In this document: piece by piece, positions 1 to 9,534 of the stretch | How the letters are laid out: every line of letters starts with the position of its first letter | Position numbering within the stretch: position 1 is the stretch's first letter | Assembly: GCA_029265075.1 (NCBI GenBank) | Contig: JAJUJZ010000017.1 | Coordinates: 1 to 37,574 of the forward strand | Direction of reading: 5' to 3' | Length of the DNA stretch: 37,574 bases | Source: Gammaproteobacteria bacterium | GTDB lineage: Bacteria; Pseudomonadota; Gammaproteobacteria; Pseudomonadales; CAMLJR01 | Translations under genes and position numbers: made by a program | Notes under the pieces: generated by a model | What the model was told of the DNA's origin: nothing | Database searches by the model: none | Seen by the model: the letters and a program-made list of their open reading frames with translations, nothing else

Positions 1-70
1 ACCAGGCGGGCATTCGGCTACACTACCCTCTTCCTGCCATCCGCCATCTTCAGCCCGGATCCGCATCGCC

Positions 71-445
71 ATGAGCCAGCCCCCCTCCGATCGCCGCCTG
101 TTCAGCCGCATCCACTTCGATACCTGGGCCGAGCTGCGCCAAGGTGAGCGGCTCTGGCGGGCTGCTGTGGTGGATCTGTCACTGCGAGGAGTGCTGGTGC
201 GTGAGCCTGCGGACTGGGAGCCCGGCGACGAGGTGGTGCACGCGGCAATTCAGCTCGATCAGACGGCCATCATCCACATGAACCTGCGTTGCCGGCATCG
301 GCAGCCAGGCATGATCGGCTTTGTCTGCGAGCACATCGACCTGGAAAGCGTCGCCCTGCTGCGACGTCTGGTAGAGCTCAATCTCGGCGACGCAGACCTG
401 CTGGAACGGGAGCTGGGTGCGCTGGGGACCCTGCGCCAGAAGTAA
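71..445 (+). CDS. PilZ-domain-like protein
   Basis: 124 aa ORF with N-terminal RRxxSR-like 'DRRLFSRIHFD' and 'VVDLSLRGVLV' (PilZ D/NxSxxG-like motif). Confidence 0.8.
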   Translation: MSQPPSDRRLFSRIHFDTWAELRQGERLWRAAVVDLSLRGVLVREPADWEPGDEVVHAAIQLDQTAIIHMNLRCRHRQPGMIGFVCEHIDLESVALLRRLVELNLGDADLLERELGALGTLRQK

Positions 446-456
446 CAAATTGCGCC

Positions 457-492
457 CAGTAAAAAGCCCGCCTGATGGCGGGCTTTTTACTG
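457..492. terminator. bidirectional intrinsic terminator
   Basis: Perfect 16-bp inverted repeat cagtaaaaagcccgcc-TGAT-ggcgggctttttactg between convergent genes; A- and T-tracts on both sides. Confidence 0.93.
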
Positions 493-506
493 TTGCCAGA
501 GCGAAC

Positions 507-1751
507 TCAGGCGGGATAGTGACTCGGATAAGGCAAGCGGGCCACGCCTGACTCAACCGCCGCCCGCGCCACAGCCGCTGACACTTCTGTCAGCAGGCGC
601 GGATCGACCGGGGTCGGAATGATGTAGTCGCGACCAAACTCGAGCTTTTCGAGATTGTAGGCGCGCAGCACCTCAGCCGGCACCGGCCGCCTGGCGATCT
701 CGCGCAGAGCGTGCACCGCCGCAACTTTCATCTCCTCATTAATCACCCGCGCCCGCACGTCCAATGCCCCGCGGAAGATGAACGGGAAACCGAGCACGTT
801 GTTGACCTGGTTGGGGTAATCGGAACGGCCGGTGGCGATGATGATGTCGTCGCGTACCGAGTGCGCCAGCTCCGGGCTGATTTCCGGATCGGGGTTGGAG
901 CAGGCAAAGATGATGGGCCGCGGCGCCATCAGGCGCAGCATGTCGGGCGTCATCAGATCGGCACCGGACAACCCGATGAAGACATCGGCACCGCGCAGGG
1001 CATCTTCCGGCGTGCGCGCGCCGGTGTCGTTAACGAACTCCTGCTTGAACTCGTTGACGCCTTCACGACCACTGTAGATGACACCGCGGCGGTCGAGCAT
1101 GAACATGTTTTCGCGGCGAGCACCGAGGCTGACTAACAAGCGCATGCAGGCGATGGCAGCAGCACCGGCGCCGAGGCAGACGATGCGCGCTTCCGGCAGG
1201 GTTTTGCCCTGGATTTCGAGCGCGTTCAGCATGCCGGCAGCGGTAACGATGGCGGTGCCGTGCTGGTCATCGTGGAATACCGGAATATCGCAGCGCTCGA
1301 TCAGCGTGCGCTCAATTTCGAAGCACTCGGGCGCCTTGATATCTTCGAGATTGATACCGCCGAAAGTGCCGGCGATATTCACCACGGTATCGATGAATGC
1401 ACGCGCATCACGGGTATCGACTTCGATGTCGATGGCATCGACATCAGCGAAGCGCTTGAACAGCAGGGCTTTGCCTTCCATGACCGGCTTGCTGGCTGGC
1501 GCTCCCAGATCGCCCAGCCCGAGGATTGCCGTGCCGTTGGAAATCACCGCCACCAGGTTGCCCTTCATGGTGTAGCGATAGATGTCGTCAGCGTTGTTGG
1601 CAATGGCGCGCACAGGAGCGGCGACGCCGGGGCTATAGGCGAGTGCCAGCTGAGCCTGAGTTTCTGCAGGCTTGGTCAGCTCGATCGAAATCTTGCCGGG
1701 ACGCGGCTCGGCGTGATACTCGAGCGCCGCCTGCGTGAGGTCTTTGGACAT
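507..1751 (-). CDS. NAD(P)-dependent malic enzyme (short form without phosphotransacetylase domain)
   Basis: 414 aa; 'YSPGVAAPVRAIA', 'GLGDLGAPASKPVMEGKALLFKRFADVDAIDIEVDT', 'FHDDQHGTAIV' malic enzyme motifs. Confidence 0.93.
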   Translation of the reverse strand: MSKDLTQAALEYHAEPRPGKISIELTKPAETQAQLALAYSPGVAAPVRAIANNADDIYRYTMKGNLVAVISNGTAILGLGDLGAPASKPVMEGKALLFKRFADVDAIDIEVDTRDARAFIDTVVNIAGTFGGINLEDIKAPECFEIERTLIERCDIPVFHDDQHGTAIVTAAGMLNALEIQGKTLPEARIVCLGAGAAAIACMRLLVSLGARRENMFMLDRRGVIYSGREGVNEFKQEFVNDTGARTPEDALRGADVFIGLSGADLMTPDMLRLMAPRPIIFACSNPDPEISPELAHSVRDDIIIATGRSDYPNQVNNVLGFPFIFRGALDVRARVINEEMKVAAVHALREIARRPVPAEVLRAYNLEKLEFGRDYIIPTPVDPRLLTEVSAAVARAAVESGVARLPYPSHYPA

Positions 1752-1786
1752 AGATTGAAGCTGCCCATTTGGAGAGGTTGGAGACC

Positions 1787-1813
1787 GGGCAGCATATAGA
1801 AATTATGCTGCCC
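1787..1813. repeat. 10-bp perfect inverted repeat upstream of malic enzyme
   Basis: gggcagcata-tagaaat-tatgctgccc read directly; not followed by a T-tract on either strand. Confidence 0.85.
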
Positions 1814-1854
1814 CCGCCACAAGACGAATTGGCTCGGCCGCCTTGTAAGCCGCG

Positions 1855-2670
1855 TCAGCCGGGGCTTTGCAGCTCCAGCATAGTGGGATGGCGCAGCGGC
1901 AACACGATCGGCCGGCGCCCTGTTTCCACCTGTTCCCGCGCTGTTGCCCAGCCGCGAACAATGAGCTCCTGCCCCAGCAGTCCGAGGGGGCGAAAGTCTT
2001 CGAAATGATCCAGATCGCGCTTGTCGAGCCGCACTACCAGCGGCCCGTCGAGTTCGAACCACCAGCTGTGGCGCGACTCCTCGACATTGACCACACGGCC
2101 CTTGACGCGCATGAAGCCACCTTGCTTCGGGTCGAGACTGGTTACCGGCAACGGCTGCGCATGCTGCCACAGACCGGTGCCGTGGCGTCGTGCCTGCTGC
2201 TCAATCTCGTGCAGACACTCGGTCAGCGCCAGATTAGGCGGAATCGCGACATGCAGGGCAGCGCCTGCACTCACCAGAGCGGCTTCGACACTACCGCCGT
2301 CGCGCCGCATGAAAAGATGTGCCAGCGCCCGCCCGTAATTGTCGCGTGGCGCTGCGCCCGGCTGCAGCCAGACGGTTGCTCCCTGCGGCAGGCGCTGGCG
2401 CAGCAGCTGTCTGGCTCGTCGTGCTTCCGGGTGATCAGGCCGGCCTCTGCTGCCCAGTTCGGGCGCATTGATGCCAATCAGCCGTAGCCGGCGGCCATCC
2501 GCAAGCAGCAAGGTATCGCCATCGATCACCTTGCGGACCTTGGCAGGCAACAGTTCGGCAGTGGGACGACAATCGCCAGCCTCTGCCGCTATTGACGGGA
2601 AGAGTAGCGCGCAAATAAAAACGCCCGGAACCAGGCCGGGCGTCAGGTGGCGCCAGCGGGCGCGAAGCAA
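1855..2670 (-). CDS. thermonuclease (SNase-like) family protein, exported
   Basis: 'VRKVIDGDTLLLADGRRLRLIGINAPE...YGRALAHLF' SNase motif; hydrophobic N-terminus; TTG start just after the rpmE stop. Confidence 0.85.
   Translation of the reverse strand: MLRARWRHLTPGLVPGVFICALLFPSIAAEAGDCRPTAELLPAKVRKVIDGDTLLLADGRRLRLIGINAPELGSRGRPDHPEARRARQLLRQRLPQGATVWLQPGAAPRDNYGRALAHLFMRRDGGSVEAALVSAGAALHVAIPPNLALTECLHEIEQQARRHGTGLWQHAQPLPVTSLDPKQGGFMRVKGRVVNVEESRHSWWFELDGPLVVRLDKRDLDHFEDFRPLGLLGQELIVRGWATAREQVETGRRPIVLPLRHPTMLELQSPG
2621..2643 (-). terminator. intrinsic terminator (minus strand) downstream of rpmE
   Basis: Minus strand reads acgcccgg-cctggtt-ccgggcgt followed by ttttattt. Confidence 0.85.
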
Positions 2671-2672
2671 AA

Positions 2673-2888
2673 TCAGCCTTTGCTGCTGCGATTGCCGAAG
2701 CGCTTACGGAAGCGGTCGACACGACCACCCGAGTCTACGATCTTCTGTTTGCCCGTGTAGAACGGGTGGCACTGCGAGCAGACATCGATATGGAAGTTCT
2801 CGCCGCGCGTGGAGCGCGTCTCGATGGTGTTGCCGCAGCTGCAAGTCGCCGTTACGGCAACGTAGTTCGGATGGATATCGGCTTTCAT
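2673..2888 (-). CDS. rpmE: 50S ribosomal protein L31 (zinc-binding type)
   Basis: 71 aa '[65 protein letters not shown]' with CxC/CxxC. Confidence 0.98.
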   Translation of the reverse strand: MKADIHPNYVAVTATCSCGNTIETRSTRGENFHIDVCSQCHPFYTGKQKIVDSGGRVDRFRKRFGNRSSKG

Positions 2889-2988
2889 GGTTCAGTTCCT
2901 GATTCGGACGCCGCCACCTGATCTCCGCCAGGCACCGCGCCAAACGACCGGCCCCGTCGGTCGGTACCGGGGCAAAACAAGGTCGCGA

Positions 2989-3016
2989 ATGATAGCAGAT
3001 GGTCAACCAAAGGCAA
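2989..3016 (-). promoter_or_regulatory. putative sigma70 promoter of rpmE
   Basis: Minus strand TTGCCT (3016-3011) - 16 nt - TATCAT (2994-2989). Confidence 0.5.
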
Positions 3017-3109
3017 GGGTGGCTTTTGCCAAAGATCACATCCATTGATTCCGCGCGGGCAGATGCCTATCGTGCCGGTCCGGCTGCCCGGACGATCCAC
3101 CGAACTGAG

Positions 3110-5311
3110 ATGATATCCGCCTCCCCCGTATTGCGCGTTGCGGTACCCAGCCCGCTGCGCCAGCTATTCGATTATCTGCCGCCGGCTGGCCTGCCGGCGT
3201 CCGACCTGCTGCCCGGTATCCGGCTGCGCGTACCGTTCGGGCGCCGCGACGTGATCGGCGTGCTGGTCGAGGTCGCCCGGCAGAGCGAGCTCTCGCCGGC
3301 GCAGCTGAAGCCGGCAACCACTGTGCTGGATACCACCCCGGTGCTAACGCCCAGCCTGCTGGGACTGGTGCGCTGGGCGGCGGACTACTACCAGCACTCG
3401 CTGGGCGAGGCGGTGCAGCAGGCGCTGCCGGTGCTGCTGCGCAAGGGCGAGCCCGCCGAGGCGCTGGTGAGCGGCTGGCGGCTCTCTGTGCGGGGCGGCG
3501 GCCTGCCGGCGGGCGCACTGCGGCGCTCACCCCGCCAGGCAGCAGCGCTGGCCGCGCTGCAGGCACAACCGGTGGTCACCGAGCAGCAGCTCGCCAGTCT
3601 TGGGCTGCGACGCGAACACCTGCGAGCGCTGGTCGACAAAGGGCTGGCGGAGGCCTGTCAGGTGCCGGCTGCAGCGGCGTCGCTGCAGCCGGCTGCGCCG
3701 CCGGGGGCTTCGCTCACACTGAATCCCGACCAGGCGGCAGCCCGCGCTGCCATCGAAGCGGATCTCGGCCGTTTTCGCTGCCACCTGCTGGAAGGCGTGA
3801 CCGGCAGCGGCAAGACCGAGGTTTATCTGCAGCTGATTGAATCCGTTCTCGCGCGCGGCCGGCAGGTACTGGTGCTGGTGCCGGAAATCGGGCTCACGCC
3901 GCAAACGCTGGCACGCTTTCAGGCCCGTTTTGCGGTACCCATTGCACTGCTCCACTCCGGCCTCAGTGAACGCGAGCGCCTGGCGGCATGGCGCGCGGCA
4001 CGCAGCGGTCAGGCGCCGCTGATTCTCGGCACCCGCTCCGCGGTTTTTACGCCCTGCCCCGAGCTCGGCCTGATCATCGTCGACGAAGAGCATGATGCGT
4101 CACTCAAACAGCAGGACGGCTTTCGCTACCACGCGCGCGACGTCGCCATCAAACGCGCGGCCGACAGCGGCATCCCCATCGTGCTGGGCTCCGCCACGCC
4201 CAGCCTCGAGACGCTCCACAACGCCATCAGCGGCCGCTATGGTCACCAGCTGCTGCGCGAACGTGCTGCCAATGCGCAGCCACCAGCACTGCGCCTGATC
4301 GATATCCGCAACGCGCCGCTGCGCGACGGCCTGGGCGCAGCGGCCATTGCGGCGATCGGCAGCACACTGGCCGCCAACGGTCAGGTGCTGGTGTTCCTCA
4401 ACCGCCGCGGTTTTGCTCCCACCCTGCTCTGTCACGACTGCGGCTGGATCGCCGAGTGCCACCACTGCGACGCGCGCCTCACCGTCCATGCCGGCGAGCG
4501 GCGCCTGCGCTGCCACCACTGCGGCTGGCAGCAGCCGTTGCCGGCACGCTGCGGCGGCTGCCACGGCCCCGCCCTTGAATTTCGCGGGCCCGGCACCGAA
4601 CGGCTCGAAGGTGCACTCAAGGAGCTGTTCAGCGACTTCCCGGTAGTGCGCATCGACCGTGATACCACTCAGCGCAAGGGCGCTTTCGACCAGCTCCTCG
4701 CTCCGGTGCATGCCGGCGAGCCGGCCATCCTGGTCGGCACCCAGATGCTGGCCAAGGGTCACCACTTTCCGGCCGTCACGCTGGTGGTGATGGTCGATAT
4801 CGATGGCGGTCTGTTCAGTGCAGATTTCCGGGGGCCGGAGCGCATGGGCCAGCTGGTCACACAGGTCGCAGGTCGTGCCGGGCGAGGTGACCGCGCGGGC
4901 GAAGTACTGATTCAGACCCATTACCCCGATCACCCGCTGCTCACCACACTGGTTGGCGCCGGCTACCGGCCGTACGCGGAGCAGCTGCTGGCCGAACGCC
5001 AGGCGCTGGGGTTGCCCCCCTTTACTTATCTGGCGCTGGTGCGAGCCGACGCGCGCGAACTGGCAGCGGCCGAACAGGCACTGGCCGATCTGCGGACGCA
5101 GCTGGAGCCTGGCGCGGTGGAGGCGGTCGGCCCTGTGCCTGCCCCAATGAGCCGGCGCGCCGGCATGTTCCGCGCCCAGCTGCTACTGCGTGCCAGCCAG
5201 CGCGCGTCACTGCATCGTGCGCTGGCTGCAGTCGCTCCGGCGCTGTCAGCGCTGACTGGCGGCAGCCGTGTGCGCCTCTCTGTCGACATCGACCCCATCG
5301 ATCTGAGCTGA
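3110..5311 (+). CDS. priA: primosomal protein N' (replication restart helicase PriA)
   Basis: Walker A 'LLEGVTGSGKTEVYLQ', 'DEEHDASLKQQDGFRYHARDVA', zinc-binding Cys cluster 'CHDCGWIAECHHCDARLTVH...CHHCGW'. Start moved from the ORF-track 2999 to the internal ATG 'MISASPVLRVAVPSPLRQLFDYLPP'. Confidence 0.96.
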   Translation: MISASPVLRVAVPSPLRQLFDYLPPAGLPASDLLPGIRLRVPFGRRDVIGVLVEVARQSELSPAQLKPATTVLDTTPVLTPSLLGLVRWAADYYQHSLGEAVQQALPVLLRKGEPAEALVSGWRLSVRGGGLPAGALRRSPRQAAALAALQAQPVVTEQQLASLGLRREHLRALVDKGLAEACQVPAAAASLQPAAPPGASLTLNPDQAAARAAIEADLGRFRCHLLEGVTGSGKTEVYLQLIESVLARGRQVLVLVPEIGLTPQTLARFQARFAVPIALLHSGLSERERLAAWRAARSGQAPLILGTRSAVFTPCPELGLIIVDEEHDASLKQQDGFRYHARDVAIKRAADSGIPIVLGSATPSLETLHNAISGRYGHQLLRERAANAQPPALRLIDIRNAPLRDGLGAAAIAAIGSTLAANGQVLVFLNRRGFAPTLLCHDCGWIAECHHCDARLTVHAGERRLRCHHCGWQQPLPARCGGCHGPALEFRGPGTERLEGALKELFSDFPVVRIDRDTTQRKGAFDQLLAPVHAGEPAILVGTQMLAKGHHFPAVTLVVMVDIDGGLFSADFRGPERMGQLVTQVAGRAGRGDRAGEVLIQTHYPDHPLLTTLVGAGYRPYAEQLLAERQALGLPPFTYLALVRADARELAAAEQALADLRTQLEPGAVEAVGPVPAPMSRRAGMFRAQLLLRASQRASLHRALAAVAPALSALTGGSRVRLSVDIDPIDLS

Positions 5312-5522
5312 ACATTTTTAATCTGTGCGTTGACATTGGCTGCCTGATCAGGAAAATCCGAGCAGTTCACATTTTCCGCAACATGGACATAACAGCGGAT
5401 TGAACTAAATTTGTCGTCACGCCCGTTTCAGGGATGAGAAAAACTGATTGCACGGCCCGTCGCGTGAGGCCTGCGCCGGCAGGACGCCGTCATTTGTTTC
5501 CATCGATTCTGTGGGTAATGCC

Positions 5523-6365
5523 ATGCGTTCTGCGCTATCTGCCGCTCTGTGCATCCTGATTTTCTGCGCCGCATCCTGGGCCAATGCCACCGAACCCGTT
5601 TTCGACCCACAGGCACGGGCGTCACTGGTCCGCATCGGCGATGAGATCGTCTGGTCACAGGCCGCTGATCAGCGCATGCCGCACGCCAGCATCACCAAAC
5701 TGATGCTGGCGCTGCTGATCATGGACAACTACAACCCCGACGCCATCGTCACCGTCAGCAAGGCCGCAGCGGCCAAACCGCCATCAAAGCTCGGACTGCG
5801 CGCAGGCGAGGAAATGCGGCTGGAAGAGATGCTGTCCGCTACGCTGGTGAAATCAGCCAACGACGCGTGTGTGGCGCTGGCCGACTGGCATTCGGGGAGC
5901 GAAGAGCTGTTCGTCGCCGAGATGAACAGGCGCGCCGCTGAGCTGGGTCTCTACGACACCCACTTCGCCGATGCCTGCGGCTTCGACAAGCCCGATCACT
6001 ACAGCACCGCACACGACATCGTCGCGCTGGTCGACGTGGTGCTGGCCAACCCGATCCTTGCGGAGATGCTGATGCTGCCGGAGGTGACCGTGCGCACCGC
6101 CGACACTGGCCGCACCTTCGTGCTCAAGAACACCAACCAGCTGCTCGGCGACTATGACGGCGCCATGGGCGGCAAGACCGGCTACACCAACCGCGCCGGC
6201 CCCTGTCTGGTCGCGATCTCGGAGCGCGACGGGGTGCAGGTGCTGGTGGTACTGCTGAACGCCAAAAACCGCTGGCCCGATGCCCGTCGCACCTTCGATC
6301 TGGCGTTCAATCACGCCACTCAGCAACCGGGCGACACCATGGTGGCAAGAGCCCAGCCGCAATAG
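5523..6365 (+). CDS. D-alanyl-D-alanine carboxypeptidase/endopeptidase (S11 family)
   Basis: SxxK 'SITK', SxN 'SAN', KTG 'GGKTGYTN' motifs; signal peptide 'MRSALSAALCILIFCAASWANA'. Confidence 0.92.
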   Translation: MRSALSAALCILIFCAASWANATEPVFDPQARASLVRIGDEIVWSQAADQRMPHASITKLMLALLIMDNYNPDAIVTVSKAAAAKPPSKLGLRAGEEMRLEEMLSATLVKSANDACVALADWHSGSEELFVAEMNRRAAELGLYDTHFADACGFDKPDHYSTAHDIVALVDVVLANPILAEMLMLPEVTVRTADTGRTFVLKNTNQLLGDYDGAMGGKTGYTNRAGPCLVAISERDGVQVLVVLLNAKNRWPDARRTFDLAFNHATQQPGDTMVARAQPQ

Positions 6366-6476
6366 GCCCGGCGCGCGGGCGGCCGCTGCAACTGGCGACC
6401 GCGCGGCCAAATCGGGATAATACCGCCCCTTCGTCTGTCGGCCTGCGGGCCATCGATTCGGTGTTATTGTCTCCCC

Positions 6477-8183
6477 ATGAAAGCTCTCGTTGCGGATCTG
6501 ATCAGCCAGGCCATCAGCCACCTCCAGCAAGCCGGCACCCTGCCGGCTGACCTCTCGCTTGCCATTCAGGTCGAGAACACGCGCGACAAGAGCCACGGCG
6601 ACCTCGCCAGTAATATCGCTCTGACGCTGGCCAGGCCGGCGCGCAAGGCGCCGCGGCAGGTAGCCGACGCCATTGTGGCAGCACTGCCGGCCAGCGACCG
6701 GGTAGCCAGGGTAGAGATCGCCGGTCCCGGGTTCATCAACTTTTTCCTCTCCAGCGCCGCTCAGAGCGCCGTGGTGGCCGACATTCTGGCGGCCGGCGCG
6801 AACTTCGGCTGCAGCAACACCGGCGCCGGCCGCAAGGTGCAGGTGGAGTTCGTTTCCGCCAACCCGACCGGTCCGCTGCACGTCGGCCATGGGCGCGGAG
6901 CAGCGGTCGGCGACTGCCTCTGCCGCTTGCTGGAGGCCACCGGGTGGGATGTGACCCGGGAGTTCTACTACAACGACGCCGGCGCCCAGATCAATAACCT
7001 TGCGCTGTCGGTGCAGGCCCGCGCCAGGGGGCTGACGCCGGATGACGACGGCTGGCCGGCTGACGGCTACCGCGGCGAATACATCATCGACGTGGCCAAC
7101 AGCTATCTGGCTGGCGAGCGCGTCGAGGCCGACGATCAGCAGGTGGTGGGCGCGGGTGATCCCGACGATCTCGACGCCATCCGCCGCTTCGCGGTCGCCT
7201 ACCTCCGCCGCGAGCAGGATCTCGACCTGCGCGCCTTCGATGTTCACTTTGATAACTACTTCCTCGAGTCGTCGCTCTATACCGACGGCAAGGTGGAGGA
7301 GACCGTGCAGGCGCTGATCGCCTCCGGCCACACCTACGAAGAGGGCGGTGCACTCTGGCTGCGCACCACCGATTTCGGCGATGACAAGGATCGGGTGATG
7401 CGCAAGAAGGAAGGTGGCTACACCTACTTCGTGCCGGATGTCGCCTATCACGTCGACAAGTGGCAGCGCGGTTTCGAGCGCGTCATCAACGAACAGGGCG
7501 CCGACCATCACAGTACCATCACCCGCGTGCGCGCTGGCCTGCAGGCACTCAACATCGGCATCCCGCAGGGCTGGCCCGACTACGTGCTGCACCAGATGGT
7601 GACTGTCATGCGCGGGGGCGAGGAGGTCAAGCTGTCCAAGCGCGCGGGCAGTTACGTGACGCTGCGCGACCTGATCGACGAGGTTGGTCGCGACGCCACC
7701 CGCTATTTCCTGGCTGCCCGCCGCGCCGACTCGCAACTGGTGTTCGACATCGATCTGGCGCGTTCGCAGACCAACGACAACCCGGTCTACTACATCCAGT
7801 ACGCGCATGCCCGCGTCTGCTCGGTGATGCGGCAGGCGGCGGAGCGCGGTCTGGGCTGGGATCGCGAGCAGGGACTCGCCAATCTCGAGCGGCTCGACAA
7901 CGAGCATGAGAAAGCGCTGCTCAATCTGCTGGCGCGTTTCCCCGAGCTGGTGGCGCACGCGGCCGAAAGTCTGGAGCCGCATTACGTGGCGCAGTATCTG
8001 CGCGAACTCGCCGGTGCGCTCCACACCTGGTACCACGCCCATCAGTTCTTGGTGGATGACGCTGCCGTGCGCAATGCACGACTGGCGCTGGCCGAGGCCA
8101 CCCGTCAGGTAATCGCCAGCGGCCTGGGCCTGCTCGGCGTATCCGCCCCGGAGGCGATGGTGTCCCCCGCGGAGGAGTCATAA
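6477..8183 (+). CDS. argS: arginyl-tRNA synthetase
   Basis: 568 aa; '[24 protein letters not shown]' (HxGH), '[34 protein letters not shown]'. Confidence 0.98.
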   Translation: MKALVADLISQAISHLQQAGTLPADLSLAIQVENTRDKSHGDLASNIALTLARPARKAPRQVADAIVAALPASDRVARVEIAGPGFINFFLSSAAQSAVVADILAAGANFGCSNTGAGRKVQVEFVSANPTGPLHVGHGRGAAVGDCLCRLLEATGWDVTREFYYNDAGAQINNLALSVQARARGLTPDDDGWPADGYRGEYIIDVANSYLAGERVEADDQQVVGAGDPDDLDAIRRFAVAYLRREQDLDLRAFDVHFDNYFLESSLYTDGKVEETVQALIASGHTYEEGGALWLRTTDFGDDKDRVMRKKEGGYTYFVPDVAYHVDKWQRGFERVINEQGADHHSTITRVRAGLQALNIGIPQGWPDYVLHQMVTVMRGGEEVKLSKRAGSYVTLRDLIDEVGRDATRYFLAARRADSQLVFDIDLARSQTNDNPVYYIQYAHARVCSVMRQAAERGLGWDREQGLANLERLDNEHEKALLNLLARFPELVAHAAESLEPHYVAQYLRELAGALHTWYHAHQFLVDDAAVRNARLALAEATRQVIASGLGLLGVSAPEAMVSPAEES

Positions 8184-8184
8184 G

Positions 8185-8856
8185 TTGGCACCGCGCACCC
8201 CTCAGCGCCTGCCCAGGAGTCATCCGCGCTCCACGGCGCGCAAAAAGCGCAGCGGCGCGAGCCCCAGCAAGCGGCCGGTGGCGAAGACCCTGCCGGGCTG
8301 GCTCTGGCTGGTGGCCGGCCTGGGCCTCGGCATGCTGATCACCTCGCTGGTAAAGCTGAGCGCCATCCCTGAACCCGGCGCGCAGCCACTGGTGCTGCCG
8401 TCACCGGGCAGCCCCCGGCCGGAAGCGCGGCCTGAGCCCAGGGCGCCAGCAGAACCGGCGCGCACAGAAACCCGCTTCGACTTCTACACGCTGCTGCCCG
8501 AGCGCGAAGTGATCGTGCCGGACCAGCGCGAGGTGCCCACCACAGCGCCCAGACCGCAGCCGAAAAGCCAGGCACCGGCTACCACTCCGCAGCCGCAGGC
8601 ACCCACCGCCAGCGAGGAGCGTTACCTGCTGCAGGCCGGGTCATTCCGCCGTCACGCAGAAGCGGACCGGCGCCGGGCGCAGCTCCTGCTGCTGGGCCTG
8701 GAAGCCCGCATCGAGCCGGTGCAGGCCAACGGCGACACCTGGTACCGGGTGCACGCCGGACCTTTCATGTCGCAGGCGCGGGTCTCACAGGCGCGCGAGC
8801 TGCTGAGCAGCGAGGGCATCGATACACTGCTCCTGAAGCAGCGCCCCGCCGGCTGA
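8185..8856 (+). CDS. SPOR-domain membrane protein (FtsN-like)
   Basis: N-terminal TM 'WLWLVAGLGLGMLITSLV', Pro-rich linker, C-terminal SPOR 'YLLQAGSFRRHAEADRRRAQLLLLGLEARIEPV...YRVHAGPF'; TTG start 1 nt after the argS stop. Confidence 0.88.
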   Translation: MAPRTPQRLPRSHPRSTARKKRSGASPSKRPVAKTLPGWLWLVAGLGLGMLITSLVKLSAIPEPGAQPLVLPSPGSPRPEARPEPRAPAEPARTETRFDFYTLLPEREVIVPDQREVPTTAPRPQPKSQAPATTPQPQAPTASEERYLLQAGSFRRHAEADRRRAQLLLLGLEARIEPVQANGDTWYRVHAGPFMSQARVSQARELLSSEGIDTLLLKQRPAG

Positions 8857-8903
8857 GCGCGAGTGTCAGAAGCGTCACCGCGGGTGGTGCCGGCACGCCA
8901 GAG

Positions 8904-8932
8904 CTTGAAATCTCCCATCCTGCCCCCACCAT
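8904..8932 (+). promoter_or_regulatory. putative sigma32 (heat shock) promoter of hslVU
   Basis: CTTGAAA (8904-8910) then CCCCAC (8924-8929), 13 nt between TTGAAA and CCCCAC; close to the sigma32 consensus; directly upstream of hslV. Confidence 0.75.
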
Positions 8933-8942
8933 GGGGGTTCGA

Positions 8943-8955
8943 CCCGCATGGCGGG
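8943..8955 (+). other. 5' UTR hairpin upstream of hslV
   Basis: cccgc-atg-gcggg, starting a few nt after the predicted transcription start. Confidence 0.55.
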
Positions 8956-8980
8956 CACAGCACACAGCAAGGAGCCTCTC

Positions 8981-9523
8981 TTGGAGCAATACCGCGGCAC
9001 CACCATTCTCTCGGTGCGACGCCAGGGCCGGGTCGTGATCGGCGGCGACGGCCAGGTCACGATGGGCAACACCGTCATGAAGGGCAATGCCCGCAAAGTG
9101 CGTCGCCTGCACCACGGTCAGGTCCTGGCCGGATTCGCCGGCGGCACCGCCGACGCTTTCACACTGTTCGAGCTGTTCGAAGGACAACTCGAAAAACATC
9201 AGGGCAACCTGGTGCGGTCAGCGGTGGAGCTGGCCAAGGCGTGGCGCACCGAGCGTGCACTGCGCCGGCTGGAAGCGCTGCTCGCCGTGGCCGACCGGCA
9301 CACCTCCCTGATCATTACCGGCAACGGTGACGTGATCGAGCCCGAAGACAACCTTATCGCCATCGGCTCGGGCGGCCCGTTCGCCCAGTCGGCCGCACGG
9401 GCGCTGCTGGATAACACCGAACTCGGCGCACGCGACATCGTTGAAAAAAGTCTCGCCATCGCCGGCGACATCTGCATTTACACCAACCACAACCGCACCA
9501 TCGAAGAGCTGGTGTGCAACTGA
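8981..9523 (+). CDS. hslV: ATP-dependent protease subunit HslV (ClpQ)
   Basis: '[38 protein letters not shown]'; TTG start at 8981 with AAGGAG at 8969-8974 gives [10 protein letters not shown]. Confidence 0.97.
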   Translation: MEQYRGTTILSVRRQGRVVIGGDGQVTMGNTVMKGNARKVRRLHHGQVLAGFAGGTADAFTLFELFEGQLEKHQGNLVRSAVELAKAWRTERALRRLEALLAVADRHTSLIITGNGDVIEPEDNLIAIGSGGPFAQSAARALLDNTELGARDIVEKSLAIAGDICIYTNHNRTIEELVCN

Positions 9524-9534
9524 CGGGGCCGTAC

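Noticed and set aside
4100-4933. 277-aa minus-strand ORF
   Set aside because: Shadow of priA.
5853-8042. 729-aa minus-strand ORF
   Set aside because: Fully antisense to the carboxypeptidase and argS, whose motifs are unambiguous; His/Val/Gly-rich composition typical of high-GC shadow ORFs.
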